Part shown: one piece after another, positions 36,371 to 44,909 of the stretch
How the letters are laid out: each line of letters opens with the position of its first letter
Position numbering within the stretch: the first letter of the stretch is position 1
Assembly (NCBI GenBank): GCA_902494945.1
Contig: CABUVF010000002.1
Location: 1 to 48,494, forward strand
Origin: an uncultured Collinsella sp.
GTDB taxonomy: Bacteria > Actinomycetota > Coriobacteriia > Coriobacteriales > Coriobacteriaceae
Reading direction: 5' to 3'
Length of the DNA: 48,494 bases
Program-made: the position numbers and the translations under genes
The notes under the pieces: model-generated
The model's input: only the letters and a program-made list of their open reading frames with translations
Databases searched by the model: none
Told to the model about the DNA's origin: nothing

Positions 36371-38608
36371 TTACTCGCTGTAGCGGGTGGCGATGGCAGC
36401 TTGTACCATGCCGGCGCTCATGAGGTACGTCACCAGGAAGTAGCCACCATAGGCTGCCAGGAAGATCGCACAGGTGAGGCCCACGGTGCCGCCGATGCTC
36501 ATATTTCCGAATATGCTCACCAGCTCGATGATCACCTTAAGTGCCACAAAGGAGTGCGCTAGGCCCACTGCCAGCGGGAACAGGAAGAATACCGCTTGCT
36601 GCGCCATCACCGAATGGCGAATCTGGCGGTCGTCGCAGCCGATCTGTGCCAGCACACGATAGCTGCGGCTGCCATCGGCCACGTTGGAGAGTTGCTGGAT
36701 CGACAGTATCGCCGCGCACGCAACGACCAGTACAAAGCCAATGTAGATGGCCAGATAGCTAATCATTCCGTTCATCTGCGCTGCTTGCGTATACATCTCG
36801 GAACGCGTGATGAAGACTCCCCACGACCCCGGCTCCTTGCCGTCAACGAGCAGATTGTCGAGCAAGGTGTATTTAATGCTCTCGTCTGCCTCGGTCGTAT
36901 CCATACCCTGTTTGTAATTAACGAGCAGATTACTGGAATACGGTTGCAGATTAAGCTGGGACAGCAGCTCATCGGCTACGACCACGGTACCGGGATTGCT
37001 GCCCATCGCCGAGTTGGCGATGGCCGCCGTGTCCTCGTCCGACTTATCGGTTGCGGGCTTGAGCGTATGCCCGCCCAAGGTAAGGGCATGGCCGCCAGCC
37101 ATATACTTGGTGTACAGGTCGCCCAGCTCACCGCCCATATCACACGTGAGCAGATACTGGTCGCGGCCAATGCTCACCGGCTCCTCGCCCATCATCTGGC
37201 GCAGCTTGTTGTACTGGCTCGCCGGCGTCACATACAGACCCATCGCATCGGCGTTGCTTCCCTCGAGCGCCTTGGGAAGCTTTTCGCCCATGGTCTTGCA
37301 CATCTCACCCGCCACCACCGAGGGGCCCGAGCCGCCAAGCGGGTAACTCAGATACGAATCGATCTGCACATGCTCACCGGCAACATCGGCGATATTGACC
37401 TTCTTGCCGGTCTCGTCGTTGTTGTCCGCCGACTTGCCCTTAATACCGTCTGCAACGTTATCGGGATCTTTACGATCGCCATGCCATGCAGCGTACAAAT
37501 CGACCGTTGCATCGGCCAGCACCATGCGATCGGCCTCAGACGGATTGACATACTCCTTGTAGTAGTCGAGCGTTTCGGGCGTGTAATAGATATACGTCTG
37601 AGACACGTCAACAGGGTTATAGCGCTCCAGATTCTCGTTCATCACATTGGCAATCGACATGCCGCAGGTCACCGAGGTAATGGCCAAAAACAGAATCATC
37701 GCGATGACGCCCATCGAAAAGCACACCGTATTGACCTTGGCCGAAAGCTGACGCACGGTAAACATATTGAGGCCGCGCCAATACACGCTGCGCAGGCTCT
37801 GCAACAGCTTGATAAGCATGCCCGAGAGTCCCCAGAACAGGGCAAAGGTGCCCACTGTAACCATAGCGGTCGTAATGCCAAACTGACTCATGGCCTCTTG
37901 CAGCTTGCTGTCCGTCGCGGTTAGCGGGAGCCCATCACGTAGCAGACGGTAATAGGCCACGCCCACAAGCGCCACGCCCACGGCAAAGATGGCAATCGCG
38001 ATCCAGGGGTTGCGTGTCTTGATGCTCTCGTTGCGACGCTCGGCACCCATAAGCTCGATGAGCTTAGTGCGACGAACGGCGCGCAGGTTCAGCAGTAACG
38101 TGAGTACGAACATCACGAGCATGCAGGCAAGGGTCAGGTTGAACGCATGCACTGAGAAGAAGAAGTGAAAATTGGCGATCTGTGTCTTAAAGAGCGAGGC
38201 CGTAAAGAATGTCATGAGCTGGGAGAGCCCCACGCCCAGCACAATGCCGGCAACAAAGGCCACGACCGATACTATCACGGTCTCGAGCGCCATGATCGTG
38301 GCGACGCGCCCGCGCCCCATGCCGAGCACCTGGTACAGGCCAAACTCCTTCTTGCGGCGTTTCATGATGAAGTTATTGGCATACACCATCAAAAAGGCCA
38401 TGACACCGGCCAAAAAGTACGTCAGGTAGCCGAGCATGCTGCCCATAACCTGTGCCAAGCCCTCTTCATCGATTCCGGCGATGTCGACCTGCATCGAGAT
38501 GGTGTTAAAGGCATAGAAGACCGTGACGCCCAGGGTGAGCGTCAAAAGGTAGACGAGGTAGTCGCGGCCGGCGCGGCGGACGTTGCCCCAAGCGAGTTTA
38601 CAGAGCAT
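36371..38608 (-). CDS. ABC transporter permease, FtsX/BceB-like
   Basis: A 745-residue membrane protein. It starts LCKLAWGNVRRAGRDYLVYL, has about ten segments and a large extracytoplasmic region (about residues 320-580) between segments 7 and 8, the layout of BceB-type permeases. These work with a partner ATPase to protect against or sense antimicrobial peptides. ATG 38608 overlaps the ATPase gene by 11 nt; a GTG at 38620 is an alternative. The BceRS-like two-component system that usually sits next to such pairs is absent. Confidence 0.88.
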   Translation of the reverse strand: MLCKLAWGNVRRAGRDYLVYLLTLTLGVTVFYAFNTISMQVDIAGIDEEGLAQVMGSMLGYLTYFLAGVMAFLMVYANNFIMKRRKKEFGLYQVLGMGRGRVATIMALETVIVSVVAFVAGIVLGVGLSQLMTFFTASLFKTQIANFHFFFSVHAFNLTLACMLVMFVLTLLLNLRAVRRTKLIELMGAERRNESIKTRNPWIAIAIFAVGVALVGVAYYRLLRDGLPLTATDSKLQEAMSQFGITTAMVTVGTFALFWGLSGMLIKLLQSLRSVYWRGLNMFTVRQLSAKVNTVCFSMGVIAMILFLAITSVTCGMSIANVMNENLERYNPVDVSQTYIYYTPETLDYYKEYVNPSEADRMVLADATVDLYAAWHGDRKDPDNVADGIKGKSADNNDETGKKVNIADVAGEHVQIDSYLSYPLGGSGPSVVAGEMCKTMGEKLPKALEGSNADAMGLYVTPASQYNKLRQMMGEEPVSIGRDQYLLTCDMGGELGDLYTKYMAGGHALTLGGHTLKPATDKSDEDTAAIANSAMGSNPGTVVVADELLSQLNLQPYSSNLLVNYKQGMDTTEADESIKYTLLDNLLVDGKEPGSWGVFITRSEMYTQAAQMNGMISYLAIYIGFVLVVACAAILSIQQLSNVADGSRSYRVLAQIGCDDRQIRHSVMAQQAVFFLFPLAVGLAHSFVALKVIIELVSIFGNMSIGGTVGLTCAIFLAAYGGYFLVTYLMSAGMVQAAIATRYSE

Positions 38609-39383
38609 CGGAGCCCTCACCGCCCATCATGGCAACGACCTCCATAATGCGGTCGAAGAACTCTCGGCGGACGGTGTCGCCGCGGCGCAGCTCAGTGAAG
38701 ATCTTGCCGTCGCGGATAAACAGCACGCGACTCGTGTAGCTGGCAGCAAAGCTGTCGTGCGTGACCATGAGCACGGTGGCGCGCAGGCGGTGATTCAGGG
38801 CCTCCAGGCTCTCGAGCAGCAGACGAGCGCTTTTAGAATCGAGGGCGCCGGTGGGCTCGTCGGCCATGATCATGGTGGGGTCGGTGACGAGCGCGCGAGC
38901 CGCGGCAACGCGCTGCTGCTGACCGCCGGACATCTGGTAGGGATACTTGTCGAGCACCTGACTGATAGACAGACGCGCGGCCACATCCTGCACGCGGGTC
39001 GAGATCTCTGCCGAGTTTGTGCGGGCAATAGTGAGCGGCAGGGCGATGTTCTCGCGTGCCGTGAGCGTATCGAGCAGGTTGGAGTCCTGGAAGATAAAGC
39101 CCAGCTCCTCGCGGCGGAACTGCGAGAGCTTGGCCTGCTTCATGCGCGTAACGTCCTGCCCGTTGATGCGAATGGTGCCACTTGTGGCGCTATCGATGGT
39201 CGACACGCAGTTGAGCAACGTCGACTTGCCCGAGCCCGAAGCGCCCATGATGCCAACGAATTCGCCGCGGTTGACGGTAAAGCTGACGTCGTTGAGCGCG
39301 CGGGTCACGTTGCCCAGCGCTCCATATACCTTTTCGAGATGCGCGACCTCCAGTACCGGGGTCGCCATGTGCGTGGTTTGCAT
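38598..39383 (-). CDS. ABC transporter ATP-binding protein, BceA-like
   Basis: A 261-residue ATPase of the MacB/BceA/LolD type: Walker A GASGSGKSTLLN, Q-loop FIFQDSNLLDTLTARENIAL, signature MSGGQQQR, Walker B IMADEPTGALDSKS. ATG 39383 follows AAAGGA. Overlaps the permease gene by 11 nt, so the two are coupled. Divergent from the Nudix-Vsr gene (148-nt spacer with CCTTACCGTTGTGTAAGG-like symmetry near 39470). Confidence 0.93.
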   Translation of the reverse strand: MQTTHMATPVLEVAHLEKVYGALGNVTRALNDVSFTVNRGEFVGIMGASGSGKSTLLNCVSTIDSATSGTIRINGQDVTRMKQAKLSQFRREELGFIFQDSNLLDTLTARENIALPLTIARTNSAEISTRVQDVAARLSISQVLDKYPYQMSGGQQQRVAAARALVTDPTMIMADEPTGALDSKSARLLLESLEALNHRLRATVLMVTHDSFAASYTSRVLFIRDGKIFTELRRGDTVRREFFDRIMEVVAMMGGEGSDAL

Positions 39384-39531
39384 ACCGAGTCCTTTCTTGC
39401 GATTAGTCTACGGCATCTATAGTCGCAAGAAGACGAGTCGGCTACCATCGATATGGCTTACGCTTGCCTTACCGTTGTGTAAGGTACGGGTAGCTAGCCT
39501 GCCACGTGTTGATATTGAGAGAGGACTCCTG

Positions 39532-40521
39532 TTGAAGACTGTTCATGTTGCCGCTGGGATCATTCGCAAGGATGGATCTGACGAGCTGCTTGCCGTGCAG
39601 CGCGGCTACGGCGACATGCAGGGACTTTGGGAGTTCCCCGGTGGCAAGCTCATGCGCGGCGAGACGCCCGAAGACGCCGTGCGCCGCGAGCTCATGGAAG
39701 AGCTGCAGGTGAAGGTCACCAACCTGCGTGATTTTTACACCGTTGAGTACGACTACCCCGATTTCCATCTCTCCATGGAGTGCTACTACTGCTCGCTCGC
39801 CGATGAATCCGATGAGCCCCAGAAGCACGACCGCCAGCTCGATATCCGCTGGATTCCGCGCACCTCGCTTGCCACGGTGGAATGGATGCCCGCCGACAAA
39901 GGGCTTATCGATGCGCTGATTGAGCTGAAGGAAGACCGGGTCGAGGCCAACGGCACTGTCAACGACGCCGAGGCCGCCACGACCGAACACCCCGCTACCA
40001 AACCCAAGCGCACACCTAAGCGCCGTAGCAAAAAACGCCCCAAACCAGGTCTGCTCGACGGCATCGATACTTCGGACCTTTCCGCCGACGAGCGCGAACT
40101 GGTGCGCCGTCGCGCCGCCATCAAAAAGTCCATGAAGGGCAACAAACGCGCCAACACCAAGCCCGAGCTGCTCGTACGACAGCGCCTGCGCGCAGCGGGC
40201 CTTACGGGTTATCGCTTGGAATGGAAGGTGCCCGGAAAACCCGACATCGCCTTTCCCGGGCGCAAGATCGCCATCTTCGTCAACGGCTGCTTTTGGCACC
40301 GCTGCCCTAAGTGCAATCCGAGCCAGCCCAAGCGCAATGTTGAGTTTTGGGAGGCAAAGTTCCGTCGCAACGCCGAGCGCGACCGCGCTGCCGTGGCAGC
40401 ACTCACTCAAATGGGCTGGACACCCATAACCATCTGGGAATGTGAGCTCAAGAAGGACCGCATCGACGCCACCATGGAAAAGGTCATCGAGCAGGTGCGC
40501 GCCGCAGAGCCGCAGCGCTAG
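39532..40521 (+). CDS. Nudix hydrolase (MutT-like) fused to Vsr-type mismatch endonuclease
   Basis: A 329-residue fusion. Residues 1-130 are a MutT-like Nudix domain: GLWEFPGG, then Nudix box G38-x5-E44-x7-R52-E53-L-x-E56-E57 (the last Gly of the box is Gln). Residues 150-200 are a Lys/Arg-rich linker (TKPKRTPKRRSKKRPK). Residues 200-329 match very-short-patch repair endonuclease: NTKPELLVRQRLRAAG, VPGKPDIAF with catalytic Asp228, NGCFWHRCPKC (metal-site His256 and cysteines), NVEFWEAKFRRNAERDR, and WECEL with Cys304. MutT removes 8-oxo-dGTP and Vsr nicks T:G mismatches left by deamination of 5-methylcytosine. Start is TTG 39532 with GAGAGGA upstream; ATG alternatives are not conserved. No cytosine methylase gene is near. 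Confidence 0.9.
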   Translation: MKTVHVAAGIIRKDGSDELLAVQRGYGDMQGLWEFPGGKLMRGETPEDAVRRELMEELQVKVTNLRDFYTVEYDYPDFHLSMECYYCSLADESDEPQKHDRQLDIRWIPRTSLATVEWMPADKGLIDALIELKEDRVEANGTVNDAEAATTEHPATKPKRTPKRRSKKRPKPGLLDGIDTSDLSADERELVRRRAAIKKSMKGNKRANTKPELLVRQRLRAAGLTGYRLEWKVPGKPDIAFPGRKIAIFVNGCFWHRCPKCNPSQPKRNVEFWEAKFRRNAERDRAAVAALTQMGWTPITIWECELKKDRIDATMEKVIEQVRAAEPQR

Positions 40522-40774
40522 GAACGAGCCGTCCACACGCCCCACACAGGCGAGCCACATCCACGCCACAAACCTTAGAAAGCCCTTAAGCTCAAATCTT
40601 TCAAGAGTGTTATTCGATAGCTTTGACCTGCGATTTCATCGCAACGTCAAACCTCATTAAGCTTTTCTTTAGCGCTTCTTTGCAGCAGCCGCGGCATAAT
40701 ACTGCCAACGCACGGGACCTAGCAGCAGACCCCGTGCGCAACCTTTTGGTGGACATCGAGGAGGCCGCATAAGC
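40522..40774. other. Spacer with stem-loop
   Basis: Contains the stem TTTGAC-GCGAT / ATCGC-GTCAAA (40622-40651), possibly ending the Nudix-Vsr transcript, and a TCTTTAGCGCTTC stretch. No gene seen. Confidence 0.4.
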
Positions 40775-40984
40775 ATGCATTCTTCCAATGACGCAGCACA
40801 GCAGCCATCCCTAAAACATGCAGACCTTTTCTCCTTCCCCCCGACACAGAGAAACGGCCTCCTCGACTCCCCCACCACAAAAACCAAGCACTCAGCCGAT
40901 CAGAGCCTCAACTTACGAGCATCCTTCGAAAAGCTCCAAGCATCCCTAGACAAGGCGTTCCCCGAACAGGCAAGAGCAATCTAA
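40775..40984 (+). CDS. Small hypothetical protein (69 aa)
   Basis: ATG 40775 has GAGGAGG 11 nt upstream, which supports translation, and the frame ends just before the AraC gene. The product is polar, low in hydrophobic residues, with MHSSNDAAQQPSLKHADLF at the start and a predicted helix SFEKLQASLDKAFPEQ at the end. I do not recognise it. Could be a short gene or a chance frame. Confidence 0.45.
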   Translation: MHSSNDAAQQPSLKHADLFSFPPTQRNGLLDSPTTKTKHSADQSLNLRASFEKLQASLDKAFPEQARAI

Positions 40985-41009
40985 GCCCATCGCGCTTTAT
41001 ACTGATGCC

Positions 41010-41948
41010 ATGCGAAACATGGATCACATAGAATTGCACCGCGGAGGACGCGAGGAAGCGTTTCCCGAGACCGCCGAAGACTGGCCCTATATTGCCGAAC
41101 GCGCAGAATTCGCTCGCTATCCGGGCAATTCCGTCCCCTGGCACTGGCATTCCGAAGTTGAGCTTTTCTACATGGAGCAGGGAGCGATTGACTATCGAAC
41201 GCACGCGGCTCATGAGCACGTACGCTTTGAGGAAGGGTCCGCCGGCTTTATCAACGGCGGCGTTTTGCACAGCACGCTGCAATCACCCAATTCGGCGCCA
41301 GCCATTCAAATGCTGCATATCTTTCAGCCGTCGATGCTCGGCGATCCCGCGGGACGTCTCCAAAAGCGCTACATCAACCCATTGCTTCAATGTCGAGGCG
41401 TCGATGTGCTCAAATGGTCGCCCACCAATCCCGACGATATGCCCTTTATCGATTTGCTGAAGAGCTCCTTTAGCCACGACCTTCAACGGCCGCAGAACGA
41501 GATGGCGCTTCGAAATAGTTTGTCAGAGCTCTGGATTCAGATTAACGCCAAGACCGAACCGCTCTTTTCTTCCGACGGCGCCTCTTGGATGACCAGCCGC
41601 GACGTACAGTTCAAGGCAATCCTGGACTTTATCCGCGCAAACTATGCAGCCGCTATAGATGTGCCCCAGATGGCATCTGCAGCCGGCGTAAGCGAAAGAG
41701 AGTGTTACCGCATTATCGAAACTTGTGCAGGAACGACCCCGGCGGCATATCTACGCGCATACCGCATAAACCGTGCTTGCGAACTTTTGGCACACACCAC
41801 GCGAACGGTACAGACAGTCGCGCGCCAATGCGGATTTATAACAGCAAGCCATCTTGGCCAGGTATTTAAAGAACAAATGGGGTGCACTCCTTCGAGCTAT
41901 CGAGCAGCGAGGCAGAATCTCGATAGCACCAGGCAGAAATCCCGCTAG
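41010..41948 (+). CDS. AraC family transcriptional regulator
   Basis: A 312-residue regulator. The N-terminal cupin has PWHWHSEVELFYMEQG and the ligand-pocket GFINGGVLHS; the C-terminal AraC domain has two helix-turn-helix units, with SAAGVSERECYRIIETCAG and VARQCGFITASHLGQVFKEQ, ending in GCTPSSYR. ATG 41010 lacks a clear ribosome site. It is followed after 56 nt by a HAD phosphatase gene on the same strand, which may be its partner or target; the effector is probably a sugar or small metabolite. Confidence 0.9.
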   Translation: MRNMDHIELHRGGREEAFPETAEDWPYIAERAEFARYPGNSVPWHWHSEVELFYMEQGAIDYRTHAAHEHVRFEEGSAGFINGGVLHSTLQSPNSAPAIQMLHIFQPSMLGDPAGRLQKRYINPLLQCRGVDVLKWSPTNPDDMPFIDLLKSSFSHDLQRPQNEMALRNSLSELWIQINAKTEPLFSSDGASWMTSRDVQFKAILDFIRANYAAAIDVPQMASAAGVSERECYRIIETCAGTTPAAYLRAYRINRACELLAHTTRTVQTVARQCGFITASHLGQVFKEQMGCTPSSYRAARQNLDSTRQKSR

Positions 41949-42004
41949 CCCTTCTTCTGTCACTGCATCAAACTTGCAGGCAAACAACAGAGAGGAGCAA
42001 TCAT

Positions 42005-42628
42005 ATGAAGCACTTTGACCATATCGTATTTGACGTTGATGGGACATTGGCAGATACAGAAGAAAGCGTTCTGTCATCGCTTGTCCAGATTGTCCAAGAA
42101 GAGACCAGCAAAACGCTTCCCCGACACGAGCTTGACTTTGCCCTCGGCATACCCGGCAAGGATGCCCTTGAGAAACTTGGGATCTACTCGCAGGCAACGT
42201 TGGATCGCTGGTGCCAAGTTGCCGCCAGCTTTAAAAGCACCATCAGCGTGTTTCCAGGTTTGCTTGAAGTCATCGCAACACTCGCCGATAGCGGCTGCAA
42301 ACTTGGCATCGTCTCCTCACGTGCGCGCGACGAATACGCAAAAGAAATTGCACCCCTTGGTTTCGATAAGTATTTTGAGCACATCATCCTTGTCGAAGAC
42401 ACAACCGAACATAAACCCGCACCCGCACCCATGCTCGAATATCTCCGACGTGCGGGCGCGAATCCTGGCAACGTCGTCTACGTTGGCGACACCGTCTACG
42501 ACGAACAATGCGCAACTTCAGCAGGGGTCAGTTTTGCCCGAGCAGCATGGGGATCACACCAAGATATCCCAAACGCCACCTACAACCTCAAAACCCCCAA
42601 CGACCTACTAACCCTAACAACCAAATGA
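42005..42628 (+). CDS. HAD family phosphatase (phosphoglycolate phosphatase-like)
   Basis: A 207-residue haloacid-dehalogenase hydrolase. Motif I is FDVDGTLADTEES (DxDGT), motif II IVSSRA, motif III includes the Lys in EHKPAPAPM, and motif IV is VGDTVYD. The cap lies between motifs I and II. Closest in layout to phosphoglycolate phosphatase/beta-phosphoglucomutase-type enzymes; substrate not known. ATG follows AGAGAGGAG. Downstream is a family B palindrome and then the convergent aldolase gene. Confidence 0.88.
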   Translation: MKHFDHIVFDVDGTLADTEESVLSSLVQIVQEETSKTLPRHELDFALGIPGKDALEKLGIYSQATLDRWCQVAASFKSTISVFPGLLEVIATLADSGCKLGIVSSRARDEYAKEIAPLGFDKYFEHIILVEDTTEHKPAPAPMLEYLRRAGANPGNVVYVGDTVYDEQCATSAGVSFARAAWGSHQDIPNATYNLKTPNDLLTLTTK

Positions 42629-42691
42629 CCCACGCGTCCCACCCTTTCAGCCCCAACACCACAAGGGCGACGACCTCGAGTAGGTCAACCT

Positions 42692-42816
42692 GGGAGGGAC
42701 GAGGGCTTAGTTCCCCAATCTTTCCGCAGGGGGCAAAAAGCCTCGCCGCACGAAGTGCGCAGCGAGGCTTTTTGCATGCCCGAGGACGATTGGGGAACTA
42801 AGCCCTCGTCCCTCCC
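42692..42816. repeat. 125-bp nested palindrome (family B)
   Basis: Outer arms GGGAGGGACGAGGGC and its complement continue into TTAGTTCCCCAAT and its complement; inner hairpin on GCCGCACGAAGTGCGC. Marks TTCCGCA at 42722-42728 and CGAGGACG at 42781-42788. The inner hairpin is the same as in 9609-9754 apart from compensated changes at its base. Located between convergent HAD and aldolase genes. The AGGTCAACCT word just before it is also found after the truncated copy at the window start. Confidence 0.75.
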
Positions 42817-42849
42817 CGGGATATGTAGCGAGTCGGAGTACCCTTGCTG

Positions 42850-43707
42850 TTACTCTGCCTTGCCCACAGAGTTGAGGTTGGTCATGCGGATCTTAACCAG
42901 CTCGGTGATCTCACACATGCCCTCCTTGGCCGGCTTCTTGGGATCGAAGCAGGCGGGGTTCTCGGCCATGTAGGCCATGAAGCCCTTGGTGTAGGCCTGA
43001 CGCAGCTCGGTGGCGTAGTTAACCTTGCAGATGCCGTTCTTCACAGCCTCGGCAACCTGCTCATCGGGCACACCAGAGGTGCCGTGCAGAACCAGCGGCA
43101 CGTCGACGGCGTCGCGGATGGCCTTGACCACGGACTGCTCGATGTGCGGATCGCTCGTGTACACGCCGTGGCTGGTGCCAACGCCAATTGCGAGGGAGGT
43201 GCAGCCGGTACGCTCGACGAACTCCTTGGCCTCGGCAGGATCGGTGTAGGGGCTCTCGCCCTCAACCGCGGGACCGTCGTCCTCCTTGCCGCCAACCTTG
43301 CCAAGCTCGGCCTCGACGGGCACGCCCATGGCGCGGCCAGCGTCGGCGACGGACTTGGTCAGGGCAATGTTGTCCTCGAAGGACTCGTGCGAACCGTCGA
43401 TCATAACGGAGGTGTAGCCAGTGCGGAAAGCCTGCATGCAGCGGTCATAGCCATCGCCGTGATCGAGGTGCAGGGCGACGGGCACGGAAGCGCGCTCGGC
43501 GGCAGCCTTGACCATGCCGTAGAAGTAATCCAGGCCAGCGGTCTTAATGGTGCCCGGGGTGGTCTGCATGATGACGGGGGACTTGGTCTCCTCGGCAGCG
43601 GCCAGAACGGCCATAACAAACTCGAGGTTCTCGACGTTGAACGCGCCGACGGCGTAGTGGCCGGCCTGAGCGTCCTTGAGCATCTTTTCGGTGGTAACAA
43701 GTGCCAT
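42850..43707 (-). CDS. Class II fructose/tagatose-bisphosphate aldolase
   Basis: Zinc-dependent aldolase of 285 residues. Catalytic and zinc ligands are seen in ALHLDHGDGYDRC, the IGVGTSHGVY and VLHGTSGVPDE loops (GTSG in place of the more usual GGSG), and INYATEL-like KVNYATEL. The sequence opens MALVTTEKMLKDAQ, like GatY/KbaY. Either fructose-1,6-bisphosphate (glycolysis) or tagatose-1,6-bisphosphate (galactose derivatives) could be the substrate. ATG 43707 follows GAGAGGAG. Divergent from a DeoR-type regulator, which may control it. Confidence 0.87.
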   Translation of the reverse strand: MALVTTEKMLKDAQAGHYAVGAFNVENLEFVMAVLAAAEETKSPVIMQTTPGTIKTAGLDYFYGMVKAAAERASVPVALHLDHGDGYDRCMQAFRTGYTSVMIDGSHESFEDNIALTKSVADAGRAMGVPVEAELGKVGGKEDDGPAVEGESPYTDPAEAKEFVERTGCTSLAIGVGTSHGVYTSDPHIEQSVVKAIRDAVDVPLVLHGTSGVPDEQVAEAVKNGICKVNYATELRQAYTKGFMAYMAENPACFDPKKPAKEGMCEITELVKIRMTNLNSVGKAE

Positions 43708-44041
43708 GAGCGTTTGCTCCTCTCCCTCGCCCGCATCTGGACATCGGGCGTAGTTGTTCACAAGGTGTTTTACCTTGCGTTTTGCTGCGCTCATTGTATG
43801 AAATTCAGCGGGTATGCATGTGCGAGATATTGTCATCGCGCGAGGTCCAACCTTCATTTTTGAAAAGCAAACGGAAGGGGTCGAACCCGAGCGTGCGTGT
43901 TCGAAATTGAGTTTTGAGCTTTGATCATCTTTCTTTTATAGAAAAAGTAAGTAATCGAAAGGCGTTTTCTTACTCAAAAAGAAAATGAACGAAAATAGAC
44001 TCAACACAATTCCTACAAATTTAGCCGAGAATGGAGCAGCT
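43708..44041. promoter_or_regulatory. Divergent control region of aldolase and DeoR genes
   Basis: About 330 nt without a gene, AT-rich at 43920-43990. A weak inverted repeat AGTAAG (43946-43951) / CTTACT (43969-43974) may be a DeoR operator. Promoters for both genes presumably lie here; no firm hexamers. Confidence 0.35.
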
Positions 44042-44845
44042 ATGGCCCATGCGACAACCCGAGCCTTCGCCGATGAGCGTCGTGCCGCCATCATGGAGAT
44101 GCTCGAGCATAACGCCTCGGTGCAGGTGGCAGAAATCGCCCAGACCTTTGGCGTATCCTCTGTCACCGCTCGCGCCGACCTGGACTCACTCGCCGAGTCC
44201 GGCAAGTTGCGCCGCACGCATGGTGGCGCCGTGTCTCTCCAGAAGCGACTGACCGTATCCACCCAGGATCGCCGCATCAACGTCAATGTCGCCGCCAAGC
44301 AGGCCATCGCGCAAAGCGCCATCGAGCTCGTCGGCAATGGCGACACGCTGCTTGTCGACTCGGGCACCACGGCGCTCGAGTTCGTCCGGCTCCTCGATCA
44401 GCGCGACGGCATCACCGTCATCACGGCCGACATTACCATCGCCGATTACATCGACGAGAGCATGCCCTCGGTCGATGTCGTCATGCTGGGTGGGGCACTG
44501 CGCAAAGGTCATCGCTATCTGTACGGTCCACTTACCATGCAGGCGCTCCAAATGGTCCACGCCGATCTGGCCGTCATGTGCCCCGGCGCTTTTGTCCCCC
44601 GCTGCGGCTTTACGACCGACTTTCCCCAAATGGCCGAGACCAAAACGGCTATGATCGCCGCAGCCCATCAAAGCGTCGCCCTCATGGACGCCAGCAAGGT
44701 TAACGGACGCGGCATGTACCGCTTTGCCGAGCTGGCAGATGTCGACACCATCGTGATGGACCGTGACCCCGATCATGCCGTTGCCACCTCAATCGCCGAG
44801 ATCGTCGACGACGCCCGCCCAAATCTCCTCATCGCTGGCGCTTAA
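44042..44845 (+). CDS. DeoR family transcriptional regulator
   Basis: A 267-residue repressor with a DeoR helix-turn-helix (VQVAEIAQTFGVSSVTARADL) and a C-terminal sugar-phosphate-binding domain containing VDSGTTALEFVRL and LLIAGA. The start ATG 44042 (MAHATTRAFADERRAAIMEM) follows GGAGCAGC; a longer reading from 43985 has a weaker site. Divergent from the aldolase, which suggests regulation by a sugar phosphate in its pathway. Followed by the convergent-gene hairpin at 44851. Confidence 0.9.
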   Translation: MAHATTRAFADERRAAIMEMLEHNASVQVAEIAQTFGVSSVTARADLDSLAESGKLRRTHGGAVSLQKRLTVSTQDRRINVNVAAKQAIAQSAIELVGNGDTLLVDSGTTALEFVRLLDQRDGITVITADITIADYIDESMPSVDVVMLGGALRKGHRYLYGPLTMQALQMVHADLAVMCPGAFVPRCGFTTDFPQMAETKTAMIAAAHQSVALMDASKVNGRGMYRFAELADVDTIVMDRDPDHAVATSIAEIVDDARPNLLIAGA

Positions 44846-44850
44846 ACAAA

Positions 44851-44887
44851 AACCACCACAAAGGTGCCTGTCCCCTTTGTGGTGGTT
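44851..44887. terminator. Hairpin between convergent deoR and flavodiiron genes (TGTCCCC type)
   Basis: AACCACCACAAAGG / CCTTTGTGGTGGTT with GTGCCTGTCC in the loop. Positioned 6 nt after the regulator stop and 23 nt before the flavoprotein stop, so it can terminate both. Close relative of 23722-23756. Confidence 0.75.
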
Positions 44888-44909
44888 GAGCGTTAAAAGC
44901 GAAATATCG

